A stretch of DNA of 64,000 nucleotides from Gammaproteobacteria bacterium. GTDB lineage: Bacteria > Pseudomonadota > Gammaproteobacteria > Xanthomonadales > Marinicellaceae. This document shows, piece after piece, positions 46,546 through 54,595 of this stretch (the stretch's first letter is position 1; each line of letters begins with the position of its first letter). The position numbers were made by a program, and so were the translations under genes. The stretch lies in assembly GCA_041395445.1 (NCBI GenBank), contig JAWLAO010000004.1:191774-255773 (forward strand), written 5' to 3'. The notes beneath the pieces are model-generated. The model ran no database searches and was not told the DNA's origin. It was given only the letters and a program-made list of their open reading frames with translations.

Positions 46546-47022
46546 TTATGTCGTTTTTTCCAATAAACAAACAGCCTGAACTGCTATTCCCTCTTCGCGA
46601 CCACAAAAGCCCAGTTTTTCAGTTGTTGTGGCTTTGATGCTGATTTGTTTATGATTGATGCCTAGAATTTCAGAAAGATTAGTTTGGATGGATGAAATGT
46701 AAGGTTTGATTTTAGGCTTTTCACAGATAATTGTTGTGTCAATATTTCCTATTTGGTAACCTTTTTTCAGAATGAGATTGTGAATATGCTTCAAAAAAAC
46801 ATCACTGTTACAATCTTTCCATTGGTTATCACTTGGAGGAAACAAATGACCAATATCGCCGAGTGCCAATGCTCCGAGTAGTGCATCACAAATAGCGTGT
46901 ATCAATACATCGCCATCAGAATGTGCTTTGAAAGACTTGTGAAAAGGTATTTTAATTCCGCCCAAAATGAGATGGTCGCCTTCACAAAAAGCATGAACAT
47001 CATAACCGCTGCCAATTCTCAT
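46546..47022 (-). CDS. ispF: 2-C-methyl-D-erythritol 2,4-cyclodiphosphate synthase
   Basis: A 158-aa enzyme of the MEP isoprenoid pathway. Metal ligands Asp8, His10 (GYDVHAF) and His42 (HSDGDVLIHAICDAL) are present, as is the C-terminal ATTTEKLGFCGREEGI. The start overlaps the ispD stop by four bases. It makes the cyclodiphosphate from CDP-ME-2-phosphate. Confidence 0.97.
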   Translation of the reverse strand: MRIGSGYDVHAFCEGDHLILGGIKIPFHKSFKAHSDGDVLIHAICDALLGALALGDIGHLFPPSDNQWKDCNSDVFLKHIHNLILKKGYQIGNIDTTIICEKPKIKPYISSIQTNLSEILGINHKQISIKATTTEKLGFCGREEGIAVQAVCLLEKTT

Positions 47023-47696
47023 TGACCTTTCCTCAGAATAAATGATGCCAGTAACAAATCATCCGCATAGGTAATTTTGAAATTATCTGAACGGCCTTTA
47101 ACCAGTAATGGCCTGATTCCTGCTTGTTCAAAGGCAGAGGCTTCATCGGTCGTGAGTTCGATATCCGCTTTTTGTAAAACCTCAACCAATTGACCAAAAG
47201 GAAACATTTGTGGAGTTAGAGCTGAATACAAATTATCTCGATTGATAGTTTTGTCAGCATTTTTACCGTCTTTACTGAATTTTATGGTGTCAGTTATCGG
47301 CTTAACCAACAATCCGCCTTGATTTTGTTGTTTGCATGACTGAATGAGTTTGTTGATGTCGCTGTTTTTCACGCACACACGAGCGGCATCATGAACCAAA
47401 ATCCAGCTATTGTCTGTGACTAAAGGTTCAAGAATTTGCAAGCCATGTAAAACCGAACTGAGTCTGGATGAACCACCGGTTGCATACATTAATGGTTTTG
47501 AAGCGGTGAGTTCAATATTTTTCCAGAGTGCTTGTTGTTTCGGCATTACTATAACAATACCTTCAATCTCTTCTATTTTATCAAAGGCATCAATACTGTG
47601 CTGAACAACCATTTTTCCGGCAATTTCAAGAAATTGTTTCGGTGTGTCCGAAGCAAATCTTTGTCCTTTGCCTGCAGCTACAATTATTGCGTACAT
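47019..47696 (-). CDS. ispD: 2-C-methyl-D-erythritol 4-phosphate cytidylyltransferase
   Basis: A 225-aa enzyme that joins CTP to MEP. The nucleotide loop AAGKGQRFASDTPKQF is at residues 7-22; VHDAARVCV and TDEASAFEQAG follow. ispD and ispF overlap and are coupled. The usual upstream neighbour ftsB is absent; gmd precedes it with a 21-bp gap. Confidence 0.96.
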   Translation of the reverse strand: MYAIIVAAGKGQRFASDTPKQFLEIAGKMVVQHSIDAFDKIEEIEGIVIVMPKQQALWKNIELTASKPLMYATGGSSRLSSVLHGLQILEPLVTDNSWILVHDAARVCVKNSDINKLIQSCKQQNQGGLLVKPITDTIKFSKDGKNADKTINRDNLYSALTPQMFPFGQLVEVLQKADIELTTDEASAFEQAGIRPLLVKGRSDNFKITYADDLLLASFILRKGQ

Positions 47697-47717
47697 TTTG
47701 TTTGTTTCAATTCTTTT

Positions 47718-48755
47718 TTATCCGATGCGGTGTCTCTTTAAATCAGCTTCAACCATCATTTTGCACAATTCTTCGAGACTGCATTGAGGCTTCCAACCCA
47801 ATTTTTTTACAGCTCTTGAATAATCTCCAATCAGCAAATCGACTTCTGCCGGGCGATAATAAGCTGAATTGATTTTAACAACTGTTTTGCCACTTGATGT
47901 GTCGACTCCAATCTCATCAACTCCTTCACCTTTAAATTCAATTTCAATTTCCGCATAAGCAAACGCCATTTGCACAAATTTTCTGACCGTTTCTGTGCGA
48001 TTCGTCGCCAGCACATAATTATCCGGATTCTCTGCTTGTAACATCAAATACATACCCTCCACATAATCTTTGGCATATCCCCAGTCTCTTCTGGCATCAA
48101 GATTTCCAAGCTGTAGAAAGTCTTGTTTTCCGGCTTTGATTCGGGCAACCGCATCGGTAATTTTTCGGGTTACAAACTCAGTTCCTCTAAGCGGGCTTTC
48201 ATGGTTGAATAAAATGCCACTACAAGCAAAGATATCGTAAGATTCCCGATAATTAACCACCGACCAATGAGCAAATAATTTAGCTGTACCATAAGGACTG
48301 CGAGGATAAAATGGCGTGCCTTCATTTTGCGGAACAGCCTGAACTTTTCCAAACATTTCCGAAGTGCTCGCCTGATAAAATTTGATATTTGTATCAACCA
48401 AACGAATGGCTTCGAGCAAATGCAAACAACCCAAACCGGTAATTTGCGCTGTCGCAATGGGTTGATCAAATGATACACCAACAAAACTTTGAGCAGCCAA
48501 ATTATAGATTTCGTCCGGTCTGATGTCAGACACCATTTTGATACAATTTGCCTGATCGGTGAGATCAAATTCTACCAAGTGAAGATTCAAATTATTGGTA
48601 ATTCCGAGCTCTTCTATTCGCCAGAAATTAGCTGTGGAGGTCCGACGATAGGTTCCATAGACTTCATAACCTTTTTCTAAAAGTAGCTGAGATAAATAGG
48701 CTCCATCCTGTCCTGTAATTCCTGTAACTATCGCTTTTTTCACTTTTTGAATCAA
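47718..48755 (-). CDS. gmd: GDP-mannose 4,6-dehydratase
   Basis: A 345-aa SDR enzyme that forms GDP-4-keto-6-deoxymannose, the precursor of GDP-fucose, rhamnose and related sugars. The cofactor motif TGITGQDGAYL is at residues 12-22; the catalytic Thr and Tyr-x3-Lys lie in STSEMFG and SPYGTAK. RRDWGYAKDYVEGMYLML is the family signature. It probably serves surface polysaccharide synthesis, but no partner genes are next to it. It may be cotranscribed with ispDF. Confidence 0.95.
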   Translation of the reverse strand: MIQKVKKAIVTGITGQDGAYLSQLLLEKGYEVYGTYRRTSTANFWRIEELGITNNLNLHLVEFDLTDQANCIKMVSDIRPDEIYNLAAQSFVGVSFDQPIATAQITGLGCLHLLEAIRLVDTNIKFYQASTSEMFGKVQAVPQNEGTPFYPRSPYGTAKLFAHWSVVNYRESYDIFACSGILFNHESPLRGTEFVTRKITDAVARIKAGKQDFLQLGNLDARRDWGYAKDYVEGMYLMLQAENPDNYVLATNRTETVRKFVQMAFAYAEIEIEFKGEGVDEIGVDTSSGKTVVKINSAYYRPAEVDLLIGDYSRAVKKLGWKPQCSLEELCKMMVEADLKRHRIG

Positions 48756-48926
48756 ACTTTACCACTAAAACAACTCTCATTTTAACATTGTTTTCATGAT
48801 TTAAACTGAATTTGTTATTATTTCGCTCTTATTGTTTTTCTTTTTAAGGTTGTTTCTAGATAATAGTTCTAAATCATTGCTTTCTTTGCTAAAATCTCCC
48901 AAATCTCGATAAAAATAATATCAATT

Positions 48927-51224
48927 ATGAAAAGCTACACTAAAAAAATTATAATTTCCATGTTCTGTGCAGGACTTGTGTCTGTCTCCGGAGCCTCAGA
49001 TTCAGATTCGGAATTTGAAAACAAAGCATTGGATCAAATCAATGTTTCATATAGTGGTGACGACAGTCGCATCGGAATCGGCATCACCGAAGATGGTGAT
49101 TTTATTGGTGAGTTTTTAAAGTCATTCAATAATAGCTATCGAAACAATTTTATGGCTCAGGGCTGGTATTCCGATGGCGCTGGTGGTCTTGAGTTGGATT
49201 ACCATTGGATTCCGGGCAATCCGAGTGAACAAGATTTGATTGATAACCACGAAAACCTGAAAATCAACAAATTGTTTTTAGCTGTTGATCAAAATACTTA
49301 CGATGATAAAAAACTGAGTTTGGGTTTTGGACAAGAAAAACAAAATAAATTCTGGAATTTCAATCTCAGTAAAGCTCTTACAGACGAAAGACTGTCCAAT
49401 GAAACTTCGACATTCAATTACAACGTCCTATATGGAACAATTGATGGTCTGGATTACATGCAGAATCAAACCATAGAAACTATCACTCGCACCTATGAAC
49501 AGGCCTATGACTGGGGTGTTGGTGGACGAATTGGTAAATATTTTGACTCCAATTTAGTTCGTTTAACCGGTGGTTTGGACTATGAAAAAGGCGATTACAA
49601 TTCTGACCAACTGACTGCAAGTGTTGATTTAGAGAAATACTTTAAAAACACCGGGCATTCTTTAGCGTTAAGTCTCAGACAATTAAGCAAGGATGGTGAC
49701 TTTGAACTGGATAAAGACGACACTCGTGCTTATTTGATGTACCGTTATGATTTCGGCAATACCTATCAGCCAACAGAAAAATACGAAGAAGTTAAAGTTG
49801 TTGATGAGGAAGCACTGGCAAGACTTAAAGAGGAAAGACGAGTTGTTGTCCAAAACGAAATCAATTTATCAACCATGGCGTTTTTTGATTTGGATTCATC
49901 ACTTCTGCGTAAAGATACCAAAGAAACGCTGGCAAACTTAATCGAACAAATCAAACAAGAAACACTCGGTTCAAAAATCAACATCGTTGGACACACATGT
50001 TCTATAGGAACTGAAACTTATAATCAGTGGTTGTCTGAGAGAAGAGCAAAGGCAGCACATGACTTTTTTATGACACAGGGTCTTGATGCGGAATTGCTTC
50101 TTTCATCCGGAAAAGGGGAAACAGAGCCTGCATTCGATAATAATAACCCGGAAGAACAACCTAAAAACAGAAGAGTTACGGTGAGCTTCCTCAGCCTGGA
50201 AAAAGAATTTAAAGAAGCTGAAATTCCGGCAGAAGATGTTCCGGTTAAGTGGGTGAAAACTCCTGTTAAGATTGCTCCTTCTTGGTTATCACGAGCATTG
50301 AAGAACCCAATCAAACACAAACGTGAAGTCGATGTTTATCGTTTCGAAACTCAGGAACAAATTGAAACATTAGGCGATATCGTCTATCTCAATCAGCTTC
50401 CACTGGCGGCGGATGATGGTTTGACTGTTTTCCGTAATTCGGGTGCAACCTTGATTGACATTCTGGATAATGATTCTGATCCTGACAATGACACTTTGAC
50501 AGTAACAAATGTAATTCAACCTGCAAACGGAACTGTAGTCAATAACGGAACATCTCTGACTTATACACCAAATAATGGCTATGTTGGTATCGATACTTTC
50601 CAATACACAGTTGATGATGGTAATGGTGGACAAGCAACTGCAACCGTTTCAGTTGAGGTTTTAAATAATGCTCCGGTCGCTGTTGATGATACAGCAATTG
50701 CGGTTGGCTCTGAACAATTAATTATAGACATTTTATCCAATGATTCTGATAGTGATGGTAACTCATTAACCACAGAATCCGTCTCTCAACCAACAAATGG
50801 TATCGTTGTTATCAATCCTGATGGTTCTGTAACCTATCAGGCTAATGAAGACTTTGTCGGCACAGATACATTCACTTATGTAGTTGCTGATGAAGATGGA
50901 ACGACTGCAAGTGCCACAGTGACAGTAACTGTTGAATCTGATAATAATGCACCTGCTGCTGTCGATGACCTCTATCTGGTTTCCTGGGGCGGTTCACTGG
51001 ATTTCAATCCCATGGAAAATGACAGCGACGTGGATGGCGATGCAATTAGCTTGGTTTCAGTCGATACTTCAACATTAAATGGAACTCTAGTTGTTAACGA
51101 AGATGGTAGCATGAGTTATCAGGCTCCGGGATACTTTATTGGTAATGATATTTTCACATACACAATTGTTGATAGTAACGGAGCTACTTCAACAGCTACA
51201 GTGACAATGTGTGTCGGTGACTAA
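48927..51224 (+). CDS. OmpA-domain protein with C-terminal tandem-95 (cadherin-like) repeats
   Basis: A 765-aa exported protein with a signal peptide (about residues 1-23). The N-terminal 290 residues alternate in a way that suggests a beta barrel or beta sandwich. A coiled linker precedes an OmpA-like peptidoglycan-binding domain (about 310-425; LSERRAKAAHDFF, RRVTVSF). Three repeats of about 92 aa follow (about 491-581, 582-674, 675-765), each with DDxxx, a DNDSD-type loop, NG-x-V and FTY-x-V-D, the tandem-95/cadherin-like pattern. Such repeats are usually extracellular, so placing them after OmpA is unusual. Confidence 0.85.
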   Translation: MKSYTKKIIISMFCAGLVSVSGASDSDSEFENKALDQINVSYSGDDSRIGIGITEDGDFIGEFLKSFNNSYRNNFMAQGWYSDGAGGLELDYHWIPGNPSEQDLIDNHENLKINKLFLAVDQNTYDDKKLSLGFGQEKQNKFWNFNLSKALTDERLSNETSTFNYNVLYGTIDGLDYMQNQTIETITRTYEQAYDWGVGGRIGKYFDSNLVRLTGGLDYEKGDYNSDQLTASVDLEKYFKNTGHSLALSLRQLSKDGDFELDKDDTRAYLMYRYDFGNTYQPTEKYEEVKVVDEEALARLKEERRVVVQNEINLSTMAFFDLDSSLLRKDTKETLANLIEQIKQETLGSKINIVGHTCSIGTETYNQWLSERRAKAAHDFFMTQGLDAELLLSSGKGETEPAFDNNNPEEQPKNRRVTVSFLSLEKEFKEAEIPAEDVPVKWVKTPVKIAPSWLSRALKNPIKHKREVDVYRFETQEQIETLGDIVYLNQLPLAADDGLTVFRNSGATLIDILDNDSDPDNDTLTVTNVIQPANGTVVNNGTSLTYTPNNGYVGIDTFQYTVDDGNGGQATATVSVEVLNNAPVAVDDTAIAVGSEQLIIDILSNDSDSDGNSLTTESVSQPTNGIVVINPDGSVTYQANEDFVGTDTFTYVVADEDGTTASATVTVTVESDNNAPAAVDDLYLVSWGGSLDFNPMENDSDVDGDAISLVSVDTSTLNGTLVVNEDGSMSYQAPGYFIGNDIFTYTIVDSNGATSTATVTMCVGD

Positions 51225-51227
51225 GTC

Positions 51228-51494
51228 ATGGATGATGCTTTTCTTAAACTGAAAACAAAATACCAATCCACATTTCCGGCGAAAGCCACCGAAATAAAAA
51301 CAGCATGGGAAGAAAAGGATTTCTCCCGTTTGGGTGCCGCCTTACATAAATTGAAAGGCTCAAGCGGAAGTTATGGGTTTAATGAACTCAGCTCTCTGTG
51401 CGAACAGGCTCAAAGTTTAATTCATAACGAATTGCCTGATAACACGGAGAACATTACTGTCGTTCTCAATAAAATTTTTCAAATTCTAAAATAG
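51228..51494 (+). CDS. Stand-alone histidine phosphotransfer (Hpt) domain protein
   Basis: An 88-aa four-helix Hpt domain with the phospho-acceptor His40 in ALHKLKGSSGSYG. It would relay phosphate between a hybrid histidine kinase and a response regulator; neither is nearby. It starts three bases after the stop of the OmpA/tandem-95 gene, so the two share a transcript. Confidence 0.88.
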   Translation: MDDAFLKLKTKYQSTFPAKATEIKTAWEEKDFSRLGAALHKLKGSSGSYGFNELSSLCEQAQSLIHNELPDNTENITVVLNKIFQILK

Positions 51495-51604
51495 CCAATC
51501 GAAGCTCTCAAATTATAAAAGACTGATAATTGATTCTTCAACATATTGAATAATTCGTCTTTTCAGCATACTATCTCAAGTATCTTACTACTTTGGTATA
51601 TGTT

Positions 51605-52408
51605 ATGTTCCGAAAAATTTTATTGAGTTTCATTGCTGTAGCTTTATTATCTTCCTGTGCAACGTCTCCAATGGGAAGAAAGCAATTCATCCTCATTGGC
51701 GATGCTGAAATGAATCAGATGGGTGTTACCTCATTTCAAAAAATGAAAACATCTTCAAAAATTTCTACAAATCAGCAAGCACAAAGATATGTCCAATGTG
51801 TATCTCAAGCAATAATCAACGAGCTTCCGGATTCATGGAAACAACAAGCATGGGAAACAGTTGTATTCGAAGATAACAGCGCTAATGCTTTTGCACTTCC
51901 CGGTGGAAAAATCGGAGTGCATACCGGATTACTGAATGTTGCAAAAAACCAAGATCAATTGGCAACAGTTATCGGTCATGAAGTTGCTCATGTGCTATCT
52001 CGTCACGGAGCAGAACGAGTCTCTCAACAAATTGGATTAGAGTTAGCATTGCAAACAACCGATGCTATCAGTAAAAACAAAATGGACAATCAAGGAAATC
52101 AAAAAGCATTGATGTCTGCACTAGGCTTGGGAGCTCAAATTGGAGTTTTGTTGCCATTTAGCCGAACTCATGAAAGTGAAGCCGATTTATTCGGAATTGA
52201 TCTTATGGCAAAAGCCGGGTTTGATCCACGGCAAAGTGTGAATTTATGGAAAAACATGGCTGCTGCATCAAGTTCCAGAGTCCCTCAATTTATGTCAACT
52301 CATCCGAATCCTGAGAAAAGGATTGAGAAGCTTTCGGCATACATGCCCAATGCTTTACAGTTGCAACAACAAGCATTGCAACAAGGCAAACGTCCTCGTT
52401 GCCAATAA
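51605..52408 (+). CDS. M48-family metallopeptidase, lipoprotein
   Basis: A 267-aa protein with a lipoprotein signal (lipobox LLSSC, Cys18). The zinc motif HEVAH is in VIGHEVAHVLSRH, and the third ligand is the Glu of HESEADLFG. This fits LoiP/YcaL-like periplasmic proteases that work in outer-membrane quality control. ATG 51605 is preferred to the TTG at 51593 because it opens the signal peptide. Confidence 0.92.
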   Translation: MFRKILLSFIAVALLSSCATSPMGRKQFILIGDAEMNQMGVTSFQKMKTSSKISTNQQAQRYVQCVSQAIINELPDSWKQQAWETVVFEDNSANAFALPGGKIGVHTGLLNVAKNQDQLATVIGHEVAHVLSRHGAERVSQQIGLELALQTTDAISKNKMDNQGNQKALMSALGLGAQIGVLLPFSRTHESEADLFGIDLMAKAGFDPRQSVNLWKNMAAASSSRVPQFMSTHPNPEKRIEKLSAYMPNALQLQQQALQQGKRPRCQ

Positions 52409-52431
52409 AGCTTAAAGCCAGGTTTTAGATA

Positions 52432-52469
52432 CAAAAACAGGCTGAATGTTATATAACAGACAGCCTGTT
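52432..52469 (-). terminator. Intrinsic terminator for the GlsB-type gene
   Basis: A 9-bp perfect stem, AACAGGCTG (52436-52444) with CAGCCTGTT (52461-52469), and a 16-base loop. On the minus strand it is followed by a short T run, so it ends the 52755-52495 transcript. It may also stop plus-strand transcription from the M48 gene. Confidence 0.72.
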
Positions 52470-52494
52470 CACAGTGACTCCATTAAGATATTTG

Positions 52495-52755
52495 CTATTT
52501 CATAACTTTCTTAACGAAACCAATTACAATTAATAATACAATCGCTCCGATAGTTGCGTTCAGGATAGAACCAAGTAAACCTCCGACGATAGAAACACCA
52601 AGTTTACCCAGTAAGAACCCACCAACAAAAGCACCTAAAATACCAACAACAATATTTGCTACCAATCCAAAACCCGAACCTTTCATTAAAGTTCCGGCAA
52701 GCCAACCGGCAACCGCACCTATCAGTAATGTAATTAATAAACTTTCAAGACTCAT
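52495..52755 (-). CDS. GlsB/YeaQ/YmgE-family stress-response membrane protein
   Basis: An 86-aa, glycine-rich protein with three hydrophobic helices (about 4-20, 28-47, 54-80), typical of transglycosylase-associated proteins. AGWLAGTLMKGSGFGLVANI is the family hallmark. It is induced by envelope or acid stress in related bacteria. Single gene. Confidence 0.92.
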   Translation of the reverse strand: MSLESLLITLLIGAVAGWLAGTLMKGSGFGLVANIVVGILGAFVGGFLLGKLGVSIVGGLLGSILNATIGAIVLLIVIGFVKKVMK

Positions 52756-52946
52756 AAATTTTCCCCTTTGTTTTAATTAGAACATCCAATATATCATGAT
52801 TAACCTGTATTTTTTCATTGTGTATCAATTGTTTACACTAGACTTTTCTTACCTTGGAGAAAACTTTTTATACTTTATACTTTTTTGACCCGGTTTTCTG
52901 AAAATTTCGATGGTACTAGTATCTTTAAAATCTTTGGGGAAAAGAA

Positions 52947-54533
52947 ATGAAAAAAATTATTATATTTTGTGTTTTATTGAGTCATGTTTTTATTACAAAA
53001 GCAGTCACTTTGACTGTTGGTCCCGGGAATGATTGTGGGTTTCCGAATATTCTTACAGCACTCAATTTCGCTGGTTCCGGTGATACAATCATGATTGCAG
53101 AAGGAACATATAGTGGAGTTGAAGCTAAATTATACATCGATAAAAGTTTAAATATTTGGGGTGGACTCGATAGCAATTGTCAGGTTTTCACTGCCAATCG
53201 CACTTACCTGCAATTAGATGATATAGGACCGGTTTTGGAAATTGATGTGAGTGGAGGCGAAACCGTCAATATTTCAGGGTTGGACATTAGCGGAGCTCAA
53301 CACGATAACTTTAATGATTACGATGGTGGTATTTATGTTTATGGAAATGGAACGCTCAATATTGAAAATTCACATATCCACGACAACGAATCATTCTTTG
53401 GTGGTGGCATTAGTGTCCGATTAGGAGCTCAACTGAACCTGTCAGGCAATACTGAAATCTATCGCAACGCATCGAGTGATGGTGGTGGAATTTTCTGTGG
53501 TTCTTCCACAATTTCAGCCTACGATACGGTTATCGGAAAATTTGCTGATGGAATCGACAAAGGCAACACTGTTGCCGGTGAAAATGGTCAAGGCGGTGGA
53601 ATCAGTGCTTCATCTTGTACAATCAGTTTGGGGAATACATTAAATGGTAATGGACCTGTTGATATCAGCTATAACAAGAGTGCCAATGGTGCTGGAATCT
53701 ATGCTCATAACAGTATATTGACCTTTCATCATGAAGGTAGTCGTTTGAGTTTTAATGAACTTGCAAATGTTAGCGGTGACGGAAACAGTTTATTATTATC
53801 GGGTACAACATTTGCCCAACTTAGTGATTTAGAAATCAGTGATAATAAATTCACATCAGTAATCTCTGTTCAGGATACCGCAAGTTTTGTATTAGGGTCA
53901 GTCTGTGCAAATCCTCCGTGTACTAAAATCATGAGAAACACCGGTTCAATTTTCAGATTCACCGGCGGTTCATCAGGTACAGTGCATAAAACATTGGTAG
54001 TCGATAACACAAACAGCAGTATAGTCGATGTCGTTGGTCAGTCTTCTGTCCAGGTTGATATAGATAATTCTGTATTTGCAAACAACACTCTCAATACCAA
54101 CTCTTCAGGATTGATTTTTTCCAACTTTGCAGGAACTGTGAATTTAAACAATGTGACTCTTGCACACAACAATAATGACGAGGCCATTTTTTATACATTG
54201 GGTAGTGGAGCCATCAGTTTTGATGGTGGGATAATCTGGGGAAACACGGCTAACTCACTTTTACACCCAAATAACCAAGGAAATGTTGTTGTCGGAAATT
54301 CAGTGATTCAATATGATACATTAGGAATGACCAATACTGTTCAAGCTGATCCGTTATTCGCCAATCCCGCTTCTGGAAATTTCCATATTCAAGGAGATTC
54401 TCCGGCGGTTGACCATTTTGTAGGCACTTTGGATTCCGATTTTGAAAATGATGCGAGACCACAAGGTGCAATGGATGATGCCGGAGCTGATGAGTTTAAA
54501 GATTTAATTTTTGCAGATGACTTTGAGCTTTAG
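52947..54533 (+). CDS. Secreted parallel beta-helix protein
   Basis: A 528-aa protein with a signal peptide (about residues 1-19). It begins LTVGPGNDCGFPNILTALNF, a pattern common to secreted beta-helix proteins. Many turns with GGGI (FFGGGISVRLGAQL, SSDGGGIFCGSS, GQGGGISASSC) predict a right-handed parallel beta helix to about residue 500. It ends LIFADDFEL, matching the tails of the other two beta-helix proteins. A strong ribosome site (GGGGAAAAG) precedes it. It lacks the TGTCAG element found upstream of the others. Confidence 0.84.
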   Translation: MKKIIIFCVLLSHVFITKAVTLTVGPGNDCGFPNILTALNFAGSGDTIMIAEGTYSGVEAKLYIDKSLNIWGGLDSNCQVFTANRTYLQLDDIGPVLEIDVSGGETVNISGLDISGAQHDNFNDYDGGIYVYGNGTLNIENSHIHDNESFFGGGISVRLGAQLNLSGNTEIYRNASSDGGGIFCGSSTISAYDTVIGKFADGIDKGNTVAGENGQGGGISASSCTISLGNTLNGNGPVDISYNKSANGAGIYAHNSILTFHHEGSRLSFNELANVSGDGNSLLLSGTTFAQLSDLEISDNKFTSVISVQDTASFVLGSVCANPPCTKIMRNTGSIFRFTGGSSGTVHKTLVVDNTNSSIVDVVGQSSVQVDIDNSVFANNTLNTNSSGLIFSNFAGTVNLNNVTLAHNNNDEAIFYTLGSGAISFDGGIIWGNTANSLLHPNNQGNVVVGNSVIQYDTLGMTNTVQADPLFANPASGNFHIQGDSPAVDHFVGTLDSDFENDARPQGAMDDAGADEFKDLIFADDFEL

Positions 54534-54595
54534 AGGTGATTGTTTTAATTATTGAAAGAAAATATAATCAATTACAATTTTGAGTTATTGACACA

